From an uncultured Bacilli bacterium (GTDB lineage: Bacteria; Bacillota_I; Bacilli_A; RF39; UBA660): a DNA stretch of 52,163 nt. Of this stretch, positions 1-8,156 are shown one piece after another. Below the pieces are notes generated by a model, which did not search any database, had not been told where the DNA came from, and saw nothing but the letters and a program-made list of their open reading frames with translations. The stretch lies in assembly GCA_947629315.1 (NCBI GenBank), contig CANRDB010000008.1, positions 1 to 52,163 on the forward strand, written 5' to 3'. The translations under genes and the position numbers were made by a program. Position 1 is the first letter of the stretch, and the number at the start of each line of letters is the position of its first letter.

Positions 1-113
1 CAAAGTTTGTACAAAAAGAAAAGCCTAATTTCAACAAAAATTAAACTTTTTAATTTTTTTCATCTGTCAAACTCGGGATGTGGTAAGATACCATTATCAA
101 ATGGGTACAAAAT

Positions 114-142
114 AAAAATGCCGAATTTAGGCATTTTTTTTT
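114..142 (+). terminator. Intrinsic terminator upstream of cysS
   Basis: A nine-base-pair stem (AAAAATGCC pairing with GGCATTTTT) with a seven-base loop runs into a T tract. It closes a transcription unit that lies mostly to the left of the window. The bases before it (1-113) show no gene I can name. Confidence 0.75.
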
Positions 143-159
143 ATGAATGAATTATAATA

Positions 160-168
160 TGATATAAT
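160..168 (+). promoter_or_regulatory. Extended -10 promoter of cysS
   Basis: TGA directly precedes TATAAT, an extended -10 element, with no convincing -35 box. Transcription would start near 175, leaving an untranslated leader of under 20 bases. That leaves no room for a T-box riboswitch, which commonly precedes cysS in Bacillota. Confidence 0.6.
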
Positions 169-191
169 GAAATACGAAGGAAGTGATATTC

Positions 192-1577
192 GTGAGAATT
201 TTTAATACCCTCACACATAAAGTGGAAGAGTTTGTTCCTCATCATCCAGAAGAAGTGACGATGTATACTTGTGGACCAACCGTATACCATTTTGCCCATA
301 TTGGAAATTTAAGAACTTATATTTTTGAGGATATCTTAGAAAAGACATTAAAATATTTGGGATATTCTGTAAAACGATGTATGAATATCACGGATGTAGG
401 ACATTTATCTAGTGACTCTGATTCTGGAGAAGATAAAATGTTAAAAGGTGCCAAAAGAGAACATAAATCTGTTTTAGAAATCGCTGATTTTTATACGAAA
501 GCTTTTAAAAGGGATGTTGAAAAATTGAATGTTCGATGGCCAGATATCGTATCGCCAGCTACACAAAATATTGATACTTATATTGATATTATTCAAGTTT
601 TATTAGAAAAAGACTTAGCTTATATAGCAGGAGGAAATGTCTATTTTGATACGTCTAAATTAGAGGATTACTATGTACTTACGAACCATAAAGAAGATGA
701 GATGGTAGTTGGAGTAAGAGAAGGAGTAGAAGAGGATGCTAATAAGAGAAATCAGGCTGATTTTGTATTATGGTTTACCAAATCTAAGTTTGATTCGCAA
801 GAACTAAAATGGGATAGTCCTTGGGGATTAGGATATCCAGGATGGCATATTGAATGTTCTGGTATTAGTATGAAATATTTAGGAGAATATCTAGATATTC
901 ACTGTGGTGGAGTAGACAATATTTTCCCTCATCATACGAATGAAATTGCTCAATCAGAGGGATATTTAGGACATAAATGGTGTAATTATTGGGTACATGG
1001 AGAACATTTAAATGATCAAAGTGGAAAGATGAGTAAAAGTAAGGGAGAATTTTTAACTATTTCTCTACTAGAAGAAAAAGGATATGACCCTATTAGTTAC
1101 CGTTTTATGTGTTTAAATAGCCATTATCGCAAACCATTAGTGTTTAGTTATGAGGCATTAGATAATGCGAATGCAGCTTATCAAAAGTTACGAAAGAAAG
1201 TAAAAAATTTAGGAGTTGAAGTAGAGTCTACAGGTACGGAAGAGTGGAATGAACAGTTTAAAGAAGCCCTAGCGAATGATTTAAATACCTCTTTAGCGCT
1301 TACCGTTCTTTATGATGTATTGAAAAGTGATTTATCGAATGCTCAAAAGAGATATTTAGTGAGTGAATTTGATACGGTTCTTTCTTTAAATTTAGGAGAT
1401 CAACCAGAGAATGTTGTGGGAGAATTAGATACTTATATTCAAGAGAAAATAGAAGAGCGAAATGCAGCTAAGAAAGGAAAAAATTTTGCTTTAGCAGATG
1501 CTATCCGTAATGAATTATTGGAGGAAGGAATTGTGTTAAAAGATACTAGAGAGGGTACAATTTACGAGGTAAAATAA
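192..1577 (+). CDS. cysS: Cysteinyl-tRNA synthetase
   Basis: Class I aminoacyl-tRNA synthetase that charges tRNA-Cys with cysteine in the cytoplasm. The N-terminus reads like the family (RIFNTLTHK), followed by YTCGPTVY, the HIGH-type motif HIGN, the segment YPGWHIECSG, and KMSKSKGEF near residue 285. The C-terminal helical anticodon-binding part is present and the length of 461 residues is normal. I choose GTG at 192, nine bases inside a longer open frame from GTG 183, because AAGGAAGTGAT (from 177) is a good ribosome-binding site for it and the protein then starts where other CysS proteins do. A YugP-like gene follows after one base. Confident call. Confidence 0.96.
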   Translation: MRIFNTLTHKVEEFVPHHPEEVTMYTCGPTVYHFAHIGNLRTYIFEDILEKTLKYLGYSVKRCMNITDVGHLSSDSDSGEDKMLKGAKREHKSVLEIADFYTKAFKRDVEKLNVRWPDIVSPATQNIDTYIDIIQVLLEKDLAYIAGGNVYFDTSKLEDYYVLTNHKEDEMVVGVREGVEEDANKRNQADFVLWFTKSKFDSQELKWDSPWGLGYPGWHIECSGISMKYLGEYLDIHCGGVDNIFPHHTNEIAQSEGYLGHKWCNYWVHGEHLNDQSGKMSKSKGEFLTISLLEEKGYDPISYRFMCLNSHYRKPLVFSYEALDNANAAYQKLRKKVKNLGVEVESTGTEEWNEQFKEALANDLNTSLALTVLYDVLKSDLSNAQKRYLVSEFDTVLSLNLGDQPENVVGELDTYIQEKIEERNAAKKGKNFALADAIRNELLEEGIVLKDTREGTIYEVK

Positions 1578-1578
1578 T

Positions 1579-2262
1579 ATGAGATATGATATGGATACGA
1601 TTTTGACCGGTGCCTTTATTCTCGTTGTCATGCTGATTTCTTTGCATTCTTTTCTATCCTATCTGATGATGTGGCATCGTCTGTCGAAAGAAAAAAGTAA
1701 ACAAAATATTACGGGATGTGAAATCGCTCATGAGTTATTAGAACATGCTCATTTATCCCGTGTTTATGTGGTAGAGACGAAAGGGCTCCTTAGAAATTAT
1801 TATGATGCGAATAGAAAGGTCATTCGTCTTTCTTCAAAAGTTTTTAATGGTGATACCAGTGCTTGCTTATTATTAGCATCTTATGTAGCTGCGCATGCTA
1901 TTCAAGATAAAAAAGCAAATACCTCTTTAAAGATTCGGGATAAGGTAGAAGTGGTAATGCCCATTATCGCAGGTCTTGGTGTTTTAGCGTTTCTTGCTTC
2001 TCTTTTTACCATGAATCTTTACTATTGTCTATTATCATTGGGGATTCTCGCTTGTATTACCATATTTTATGGTATAACTTGGTATCTAGAGAAAGAGACG
2101 GCACAAATTGCTTTGGCTCATTTAATGGAAATAGAATGGGTGAAAGAAGGAGAGAAAGAAAAAATTCAAAAAGACTTAGAGACCTTGTCACTTGCGAGAC
2201 TCGGGTATGTTTTTCTTCTCTTCGTAGAAATCTTTGAGTATCTATTTCAGAAAGAGGATTAA
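1579..2262 (+). CDS. YugP-type membrane protease homologue lacking the HExxH motif
   Basis: A 227-residue protein with one N-terminal membrane segment (about 8-30) and two more in the second half (about 128-175). Residues 44-109 match the neutral zinc metallopeptidase family YugP: TGCEIAHELL, then NYYDANRKVIRLSSKVFNG, then the segment that should carry the zinc site. In the family that segment reads AAHEVGHAIQ; here it reads ASYVAAHAIQ (100-109), so the first His and the Glu of HExxH are Tyr102 and Val103. The reading frame is intact and the length is normal for YugP. It is probably a catalytically dead, retained paralogue. It starts one base after the cysS stop codon and is probably co-transcribed with cysS. 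The role is unknown. Confidence 0.75.
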   Translation: MRYDMDTILTGAFILVVMLISLHSFLSYLMMWHRLSKEKSKQNITGCEIAHELLEHAHLSRVYVVETKGLLRNYYDANRKVIRLSSKVFNGDTSACLLLASYVAAHAIQDKKANTSLKIRDKVEVVMPIIAGLGVLAFLASLFTMNLYYCLLSLGILACITIFYGITWYLEKETAQIALAHLMEIEWVKEGEKEKIQKDLETLSLARLGYVFLLFVEIFEYLFQKED

Positions 2263-2274
2263 ATCCTTTTTTTG

Positions 2275-2283
2275 TGTTATAAT
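2275..2283 (+). promoter_or_regulatory. Extended -10 promoter of truB
   Basis: TGT followed directly by TATAAT lies 15 bases before the truB start codon, just past the previous gene's stop codon and inside its trailing T-rich stretch. No clear -35 box is visible. Confidence 0.55.
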
Positions 2284-2298
2284 GAGTTTGGTGATGAT

Positions 2299-3171
2299 AT
2301 GAACGGTATTTTTTTCATTGACAAACCATCAGGTATGACAAGTAGAGAAGTAGTGGATACGATTATTAGAAAAACCGAAACGAGAAAAGTAGGACATACC
2401 GGTACTTTGGATCCGTTAGCGACGGGTGTATTGATTGTCTGCGTTGGCAAAGCAACGAAATTAGTGGATTTATTAACTTGTGAGGATAAAGAATATGAAG
2501 CACGAGTTTGTTTAGGAATGGAAACGGATACGTTAGATAAAGAGGGAACTATTCTTTATGAAGAATCAGTCCATTTGACAGAATCCCAAATCGATGAAGC
2601 TCTTTCTTCCTTGATAGGGAGTTATCAACAGGAAGTTCCTAAATATTCTGCTATCAGAGTGAATGGAAAAAAATTGTATGAGTATGCGAGAAATCAAGAA
2701 GAAGTTTTTTTACCAACAAGAGAAGTGACTATTTATCAATTAAAGAGAATTTCGCCCGTTATGGAAGAACAGGGGAAAGTATATTTTTCTATTCGTACGA
2801 AAGTAAGTAAGGGTACCTACATTCGTAGTCTTATTCGAGATATCGCCAGAAAACTTCATACTTATGGAAATATGGAAGAATTGCGGAGAATTCAACAAGG
2901 AACTTTTGCTATTGAGAATTGTATTCCTTTAGAAGACCTTCATTTATCTGATTTGCATCCCATTTCTTCTGTTCTTACGAATTTTTATACGGTTACCTGT
3001 AGTGATGAGTTGAAAAAAGAGGTATTAAATGGTAAAATATTAGAGAATATATATCATCAGGATAAGGTTGTTTTTAAAGATAGTGATGGCTTGGTTTTAG
3101 CAGTCTATCAAATATATGAGAAAGATCGCTTGATGATGAAACCACAGATTATGTTAGGAGGAGTGGAATGA
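2299..3171 (+). CDS. truB: tRNA pseudouridine-55 synthase
   Basis: Isomerises uridine 55 in the T-loop of tRNAs to pseudouridine. The opening GIFFIDKPSGMTSREVV is the family signature. The catalytic Asp lies in GHTGTLDPLATGVL, and KYSAIRVNGKKLYEYAR and KGTYIRSLIRD follow, giving a full pseudouridine synthase domain plus a short C-terminal extension. The frame is open further upstream to TTG 2272, but that stretch is the promoter. ATG 2299 has GGTGA just upstream and gives the expected N-terminus (290 residues). The stop codon overlaps the next start (ATGA), so the nucleotidyltransferase downstream is translationally coupled. Confidence 0.96.
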   Translation: MNGIFFIDKPSGMTSREVVDTIIRKTETRKVGHTGTLDPLATGVLIVCVGKATKLVDLLTCEDKEYEARVCLGMETDTLDKEGTILYEESVHLTESQIDEALSSLIGSYQQEVPKYSAIRVNGKKLYEYARNQEEVFLPTREVTIYQLKRISPVMEEQGKVYFSIRTKVSKGTYIRSLIRDIARKLHTYGNMEELRRIQQGTFAIENCIPLEDLHLSDLHPISSVLTNFYTVTCSDELKKEVLNGKILENIYHQDKVVFKDSDGLVLAVYQIYEKDRLMMKPQIMLGGVE

Positions 3172-4058
3172 CTTTAGTAATTATGGCTGCTGGTATGGGT
3201 AGTCGTTTTGGAGGATTAAAACAAATTGAACCAGTAGGGCCAAATGGAGAATTTATTATCGATTATTCGATTTATGATGCTATTAGGGCAGGATTTACCA
3301 AAGTAGTGTTTATTATCAAAGAAGAAAATTATGAATTATTTAAAAATACGATTGGTAAAAGAGTAGAGGGAAAAATTCATGTTGAATATGTTTTCCAGAA
3401 GAACGATAATGTTCCTAAACACATTACGATTCCAGAAAGTAGAGTAAAACCATTAGGAACAGGACATGCTATTCTTTGTTGTAAAGAGGTTGTGAAAGAA
3501 CCGTTCTTAGTCATCAATGCCGATGATTTTTATGGTTATCAAGGATATCAAGATGCTGCCAATTATTTTAAGACGGTTCCAAAAAGTAGAGAATATGCTT
3601 TGTTAGGATATCAATTAAAAAATACTTTAACAGAAAATGGTTCTGTAAAAAGAGGTATTTGTGAAATTGAGGATGGTTATTTGACAAAGTTAATCGAGTC
3701 TAGTGTGGAGAGAACAGATGGAGTTATGGTAGCTACTCCTTTAGATGGCACAGATTCTTTTGTGGCTCCCGAAAATTGTAGAGCTTCTATGAATATGTTT
3801 TTGTTCACACCAGATATTTTTGAGATATTAGAAAAAGAATTTCAATTATTTTTAGAGAATTCTAATGATTTGGAACGTGCAGAATTTTTAATACCAGAAG
3901 TTGTTTTTCAACAGATACAAAAAAAGAATATTCGTTGTCGTGTGATTGATACGAGTGCGGTATGGAAAGGCATTACGTATGCATCCGATTTACAAGAATT
4001 AAAGGATTATATAAAAGGGTTAATAGATAAAGGAGAATATCCAGAGAATCTAGAATAG
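3168..4058 (+). CDS. NDP-sugar nucleotidyltransferase family protein
   Basis: Nucleotidyltransferase of the sugar-1-phosphate type, expected to join an NTP to a sugar or alditol phosphate in the cytoplasm. The N-terminal motif MAAGMGSRFGGLKQ is the nucleotide-binding loop, LGTGHAILCCKE is the usual second motif, and INADDFYG carries the metal-binding Asp. A glucose-1-phosphate-type C-terminal part follows. The 296-residue length fits the stand-alone enzyme without a hexapeptide-repeat domain. The start overlaps the truB stop by four bases and the gene has AGGAGG ahead of it. The exact substrate cannot be read from the sequence, and no pathway partner lies next to it. Confidence 0.82.
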   Translation: MTLVIMAAGMGSRFGGLKQIEPVGPNGEFIIDYSIYDAIRAGFTKVVFIIKEENYELFKNTIGKRVEGKIHVEYVFQKNDNVPKHITIPESRVKPLGTGHAILCCKEVVKEPFLVINADDFYGYQGYQDAANYFKTVPKSREYALLGYQLKNTLTENGSVKRGICEIEDGYLTKLIESSVERTDGVMVATPLDGTDSFVAPENCRASMNMFLFTPDIFEILEKEFQLFLENSNDLERAEFLIPEVVFQQIQKKNIRCRVIDTSAVWKGITYASDLQELKDYIKGLIDKGEYPENLE

Positions 4059-4066
4059 GTGATATT

Positions 4067-5914
4067 ATGTTTACAAATTTATCCATCTTTCCGCAGGAAA
4101 AGGAGACTTATCATCAAACCGTCCAAGAGATTATGAATACGGTCACGGATGAGGAAGAGAGAAATAAGAAGTTAGAGGAAGCACAAGAAAAATTCAAAGG
4201 ACAAGTACGAAAGTATCTTCCGTCTGCCTTAGATGTGATTAAGACGACTTTTCAATGTCAGTATTCTATTTATAAGGTAGGAAAAGATTTTGATGCGAAT
4301 TTTCATGTAGTGGAAACGAACGTTAGAAAGAGTAAGTCAGAAGTTTTAGCGGAAATGGAACAATTGAAAGCACAGGCAGCTTCGATGACACTGAATAATG
4401 AACAAATTACAAAGATTAATTTAGCGATGGATGTATTACTTACTTATAGTGATGATGTTGAAGAAGAGAAGGATGAGACGAGAACTTTTGCGTTAGAAAA
4501 ATCGAAAGTAATCGCTAGTAGTATTGTAGAGACCCCAACGAGAGAGAATAATGCTTTTGAACCTGCACCAGCAGATGTACAACCAAATTTCAATCCTTAT
4601 GCGAATCAACCTGTGGTATTGGAGGATGGTTTCTCTCGACCTTCTTATGATGATAAAGGAATTTCTAATCCTTTTGCTTCTTTATATGGAGAGACACCAT
4701 CTACTCCTCAACCAAGTACTAATGCACCAGTCGAGAATCCTTCTTTGAATAATAATAATAATAATACGGGAGACTTGTCTATTTTTGGAGTAGGTCCTAC
4801 TAGTGGGGAAACTGCTAACTATACTTTTGTACCACCCACTCCTACACCTACGGCATCCCCATCTCCTATGGAACCAAATATGGTATCACAACCGATGCCT
4901 AATGGAATGATGAATAATTCTTCGAATATGGGTATGATGACTCCTCAAAATTATATGTCTTCTTCCCCTATGATGGGGCAATCTATGATGTCACAACCAG
5001 GAATGATGAATCAACCTATGATGAATCAACAGGGTATGATGACTCCTATGATGGCTCCTATGAATAATGGGATGAATCCCATGATGAATGGAATGCCTAA
5101 TACGGGAATGATGGGACAACCGATGATGGGGCAAACTCCTCAAAATATGCCTCAAAATTCTGTACAACAGGGGGTTCCCCTGGATAGAAGACCACTAAAA
5201 GATCCTAATAATGAGGTGGATAAAGATACCACTTCTTCTAGAATATTATCTGGTTTAGTGCAGATGCCTCTTACTTGGTTAATCATTTCTGTTTTGAGTT
5301 GTGCAGTGATGATTGTGTTATCGAAAACGGGATTGTTGACGAAAATAACAGACTTTTTCGGAGATTTTTATCCATGGATTTTAAGAGTGATGTTTTGTGT
5401 GATTGCATTCTTAGGAGCCTCTTCGTTTGTCGATTTAGTTGCTTCTAAAACGAAACAAGTTTTTAAATATATGGTAGCAGCGCTTTGCCTATTTGTGGGA
5501 ATGTATTATGCGGTTACGTTAGCAGCTCCTCATGTGATTCCTTCCATCTTTTCTGCTTTAGATTTAGAATTAGTACTCTATAGTACCCTTTATTATACGT
5601 TATCTACTTTATACGGTTGTTTAATAGGTACATTAGCGTTATTTGGTTCTATTCTTCGCAATGAAACGAATCCTAATGTACGGATGAATCTATTTGAATG
5701 GGTAGGAGTATTGTGGTTATTATATGCTTTAGTAATACCGACGATAGAATCTGTGATGGCGATATTCTCTCAAGAGTCTCTCTTAGAGAGCATTGCGTTC
5801 CTTTATGATTATGCGCATAGTAATGAAATTATCATGGGTGTCAGTTTCGTTTTACCAATATTAATGTTTATTTTGAATGCTTTTTCAAAGAGAAAGGTTA
5901 GGAGTAGTGTATGA
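4067..5914 (+). CDS. Unknown membrane protein with Met/Asn/Pro-rich linker
   Basis: Not recognised. The 615-residue protein has three parts. Residues 1-145 are soluble and charged, probably helical. Residues 155-385 are a low-complexity linker rich in Asn, Pro, Gln, Ser and Met, with many short repeats of the type QPMMNQ or GMMTP. Residues 400-615 form a membrane domain of about six segments, ending in basic KRKVRSS. There is no signal peptide, so the tail and linker are probably cytoplasmic. AGGTGAT precedes ATG 4067. The stop overlaps the next start (ATGA at 5911), which pairs it with the equally unknown membrane protein that follows. A similarly composed free-standing protein lies at 36275-36841. 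Confidence 0.8.
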   Translation: MFTNLSIFPQEKETYHQTVQEIMNTVTDEEERNKKLEEAQEKFKGQVRKYLPSALDVIKTTFQCQYSIYKVGKDFDANFHVVETNVRKSKSEVLAEMEQLKAQAASMTLNNEQITKINLAMDVLLTYSDDVEEEKDETRTFALEKSKVIASSIVETPTRENNAFEPAPADVQPNFNPYANQPVVLEDGFSRPSYDDKGISNPFASLYGETPSTPQPSTNAPVENPSLNNNNNNTGDLSIFGVGPTSGETANYTFVPPTPTPTASPSPMEPNMVSQPMPNGMMNNSSNMGMMTPQNYMSSSPMMGQSMMSQPGMMNQPMMNQQGMMTPMMAPMNNGMNPMMNGMPNTGMMGQPMMGQTPQNMPQNSVQQGVPLDRRPLKDPNNEVDKDTTSSRILSGLVQMPLTWLIISVLSCAVMIVLSKTGLLTKITDFFGDFYPWILRVMFCVIAFLGASSFVDLVASKTKQVFKYMVAALCLFVGMYYAVTLAAPHVIPSIFSALDLELVLYSTLYYTLSTLYGCLIGTLALFGSILRNETNPNVRMNLFEWVGVLWLLYALVIPTIESVMAIFSQESLLESIAFLYDYAHSNEIIMGVSFVLPILMFILNAFSKRKVRSSV

Positions 5915-7197
5915 TTGTTGTAATTGCCAATAAATTAAAGGATGTTGTTGATCAAAGTGAAATTGTATCGATGGATTATCAATGTGCTGTTGGACAACAT
6001 ACGGCATATGATTGTGTTAATTCTATTCGAGATTTAGAGATTGACTATTTGATTCTCGATATTACGGCTTTAAAAGATGCTTTAGAAATTGCGGCTTGGA
6101 AAGAGTTAAAGAATTTCTTTGAACCAACGAAGACGGTAATTTTGTTGGAGGCTTCTAAATCGTATTCTAATGTGGACTTTTTGTCGATGTTAATTACGAT
6201 GGGATATTATAACTTTGCTAAAACGCCAGATGATTTGGTACGATTACTAGAACATCCAAATACATATCAAGATGTTGCCAAATATCAACAGATGGCTATC
6301 TCTATGGAAGAGAAAAAAGAGAACGCTAAAGAGAAAATTGATGATTACCAAGAGAGAATATTAGAAACACAAGATATGATGCAAGATTACATGAAAAGAT
6401 ATCAAGAGGGAGAAATAGATGAAAATGGAAAACCCAATCCTTTTCCACTACAATTGAAGACAGGTCTTTTTGTACTTCCAATCTTGACGTTGTTATCAAC
6501 AGCCATCTTTTATCTATTAGAGTTATTCTTACCAAAAATAGTTGATTATGAAAATCCTATTGGTCAAAATTTATTTGGCGATTATTTCCATATTGGAATG
6601 AGTACGCTAACGATGTTAGGTCTCTTTATCGCTTTTGTCATTTTTTCAATTTATTTTGTATTTTTGAATTCTGAAATTTCTAAGAATCAAATGATGAGAG
6701 GAAAATTTATTGTTATTCCTTTTGCAATTTATACGGCATTGATGATTTCAGAATATTATCTATTGGGTGTTTTTTCTCATATATACGATTGGATGATGGT
6801 AGTATCGATTGAAGATAAAGCTTATTTAATCCATGACTTATATGGATATAGTAGAAATGTAGCAACGATGGCGATAATGGTGTTTTATTTCTATATCCTA
6901 GTAAACAATTCTAAAGTTTTACGATTTGAGACAGATTTAAGTCAAAAGATGACTATTTTTGAAAAATTATGGGCAATTGATTTAGCAGGATTATTGTTGA
7001 TTCCTTTAGCGCATGATGTCATTGCTTCGTTAGCGCCAAATAGTTATTTTGAGACATTGATTAATACGGTTTATGATAAACCATTTGTTCTTATTTTATT
7101 ATCTGCTATCGAAGTATTCTTAACAGTCATTATCATAATTCATACGAAGTTTAAAAAAGAAAAACAATATACCGAATTAAAAGAGGAAGATTTGTAA
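5911..7197 (+). CDS. Unknown membrane protein with receiver-like N-terminal domain
   Basis: A 428-residue protein without a family name that I can assign. Residues 1-115 alternate beta strands and helices like a receiver or CpaE/TadZ N-terminal domain (MIVVIAN; YLILDIT; KTVILLEAS; YNFAKTPDDLVRLL). A charged coiled-coil stretch covers about 120-170. Six hydrophobic segments follow from about 185 to 415, and the tail is charged. The start overlaps the stop of the preceding membrane protein, so the two are coupled and may form a complex. The receiver-like reading is inference; the acidic phospho-acceptor pocket is not evident. A strong terminator follows immediately. Confidence 0.78.
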   Translation: MIVVIANKLKDVVDQSEIVSMDYQCAVGQHTAYDCVNSIRDLEIDYLILDITALKDALEIAAWKELKNFFEPTKTVILLEASKSYSNVDFLSMLITMGYYNFAKTPDDLVRLLEHPNTYQDVAKYQQMAISMEEKKENAKEKIDDYQERILETQDMMQDYMKRYQEGEIDENGKPNPFPLQLKTGLFVLPILTLLSTAIFYLLELFLPKIVDYENPIGQNLFGDYFHIGMSTLTMLGLFIAFVIFSIYFVFLNSEISKNQMMRGKFIVIPFAIYTALMISEYYLLGVFSHIYDWMMVVSIEDKAYLIHDLYGYSRNVATMAIMVFYFYILVNNSKVLRFETDLSQKMTIFEKLWAIDLAGLLLIPLAHDVIASLAPNSYFETLINTVYDKPFVLILLSAIEVFLTVIIIIHTKFKKEKQYTELKEEDL

Positions 7198-7210
7198 GTC
7201 TTCCTCTTTT
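7179..7210. terminator. Bidirectional terminator between convergent genes
   Basis: A perfect 12-base-pair stem (AAAAGAGGAAGA with TCTTCCTCTTTT, loop of eight bases) spans the stop codons of both convergent genes, with A/T-rich flanks on each side. It can end transcription from the left operon and from lexA. Confidence 0.85.
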
Positions 7211-7826
7211 ATATTTTTCGATATAAGCCAATGGCTTTTCCTAAGATAAATACATTATCTAGAATAATAGGTGCCATGGTATCATTTTCTGGTTGTAAAC
7301 GAAAATGATTCTGTTCTTTATAGAATGTTTTTAAAGTAACTTCATTATCTTCTGTCATGGCTACGACGATTTCTCCATTGCGAGCAGTATTTTGTCTTTC
7401 GACAATAATGATATCCCCATCATGAATGCCCGCATTGATCATACTTTCTCCACTTACCTTGAGTGTAAATACTTCCTTATCTTTAGGAATTAGGTAAGCC
7501 GGTAATGAGAAAAATTCATCTGGGTTTTCAATGGCTTCAATAGGACTTCCAGCTGTTATTTTTCCTAATAATGGTACATCGATGACGGTCTCATTTTTAG
7601 GAATAAACTCATTATCGACCATTAGTTCAATCGTTCTGTTTTTATTATTTCCTTTTTTAATATATCCTTTTTCTGCTAGACCATCTAAATGTGCTTGAAC
7701 GGTAGCAGGGGAAGATACATGTAAGGCATTAGCGATTTCTCTCACAGTAGGTGGGTATCCGTGAGATACCATGTATTCTTTGACATACTGTAAAGTATCT
7801 TGTTGCCTTTTGGTTAATTTATCCAT
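7209..7826 (-). CDS. lexA: SOS repressor LexA
   Basis: Transcriptional repressor of the DNA-damage response; RecA filaments trigger its self-cleavage. Residues 1-65 form the winged helix-turn-helix (RQQDTLQYVKEY; PTVREIANALHVSSPATV). The cleavage bond is Ala92-Gly93 in KITAGSP. The catalytic dyad is Ser128 in SGESM and Lys166 in EVTLKTF. The 205-residue length matches Bacillus LexA. I start at the Met before DKLTKRQQ rather than at an upstream Met: the frame would otherwise run through the promoter, and AAGGAGG sits before this start. A LexA-type operator overlaps its own promoter, so it is likely autoregulated. Confidence 0.97.
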   Translation of the reverse strand: MDKLTKRQQDTLQYVKEYMVSHGYPPTVREIANALHVSSPATVQAHLDGLAEKGYIKKGNNKNRTIELMVDNEFIPKNETVIDVPLLGKITAGSPIEAIENPDEFFSLPAYLIPKDKEVFTLKVSGESMINAGIHDGDIIIVERQNTARNGEIVVAMTEDNEVTLKTFYKEQNHFRLQPENDTMAPIILDNVFILGKAIGLYRKI

Positions 7827-7851
7827 ACTTTCCTCCTTATAGATTACTATC

Positions 7852-7891
7852 ATTGTATCAAAGAAAAATGTAAATGTCAAACATTTGTTTG
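7852..7891 (-). promoter_or_regulatory. lexA promoter with LexA operator
   Basis: On the minus strand TTGACA (plus positions 7875-7880) and TACAAT (7852-7857) are separated by exactly 17 bases. A palindromic SOS box, CAAACATTTGTTTG on the plus strand (7878-7891), overlaps the -35 box. It resembles the Bacillus LexA site CGAAC-N4-GTTCG with relaxed outer bases, consistent with weaker autoregulation. Confidence 0.8.
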
Positions 7892-7910
7892 TAATTTGTA
7901 AGAAAATATC

Positions 7911-7939
7911 TTGACACGAATATTTGTTCGTGTTAGAAT
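7911..7939 (+). promoter_or_regulatory. SOS promoter with LexA operator in the spacer
   Basis: TTGACA (7911-7916) and TAGAAT (7934-7939) are 17 bases apart. The inverted repeat ACACGAA-N6-TTCGTGT (7914-7933) overlaps the end of the -35 box and fills the whole spacer. Its core CGAATATTTGTTCG is a close match to the Bacillus LexA consensus. LexA bound here would block polymerase completely. Confidence 0.85.
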
Positions 7940-7965
7940 AAAACCAGAATGAAGGAGGTATGTAT

Positions 7966-8115
7966 ATGGAATATGTAAAGAATTTTTGGAGGGATAACTA
8001 TATGTTTATTCTTTTAGTCACTATTTTATTAGGAATATTAATGATTGGTACTTGGCATACGGATAAAATGGATATGTCGCAGGTGGGAGAGTCAAGTGAC
8101 TCTTTATTAATTTAG
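7966..8115 (+). CDS. SOS-induced 49-residue membrane peptide (YneA/SosA position)
   Basis: A small protein opening MEYVKNFWRDN, then one membrane segment (about 12-30), then a short polar tail ending SSDSLLI. GAAGGAGG lies just upstream of ATG 7966, and the only promoter is the LexA-controlled one 27 bases before it. In Bacillus and Staphylococcus the gene divergent from lexA and upstream of tkt encodes a single-span SOS inhibitor of cell division (YneA or SosA). This peptide has the same place, regulation and topology but no LysM domain, and it is shorter than either. I infer an SOS cell-division inhibitor; I see no sequence similarity strong enough to transfer the name. Confidence 0.75.
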   Translation: MEYVKNFWRDNYMFILLVTILLGILMIGTWHTDKMDMSQVGESSDSLLI

Positions 8116-8122
8116 AAAGATT

Positions 8123-8131
8123 TGATATAAT
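8123..8131 (+). promoter_or_regulatory. Extended -10 promoter of tkt
   Basis: TGA followed by TATAAT, 25 bases before the tkt start and 7 bases after the SOS peptide's stop codon. It gives tkt an SOS-independent promoter, although read-through from the SOS promoter remains possible because no terminator separates them. Confidence 0.55.
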
Positions 8132-8156
8132 GCTATATAGAATAGGAGTCTGAAAT

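Noticed and set aside
1-149. Open reading stretch in frame 1 and a short C-terminal-like end in frame 3 (to TAA 42-44)
   Set aside because: The frame 1 stretch runs through a terminator and has AT-biased composition. The frame 3 end of 13 codons could be the tail of an upstream gene but is too short to support.
45-191. T-box riboswitch before cysS
   Set aside because: The leader from the predicted start is under 20 bases and no T-box sequence or antiterminator is visible.
2272-2298. Longer truB start at TTG 2272
   Set aside because: The segment is the extended -10 promoter itself, and ATG 2299 gives the expected TruB N-terminus.
4551-4748. Leu-rich open frame inside the membrane-protein gene
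   Set aside because: Alternate-frame shadow in a low-complexity region with no ribosome-binding site.
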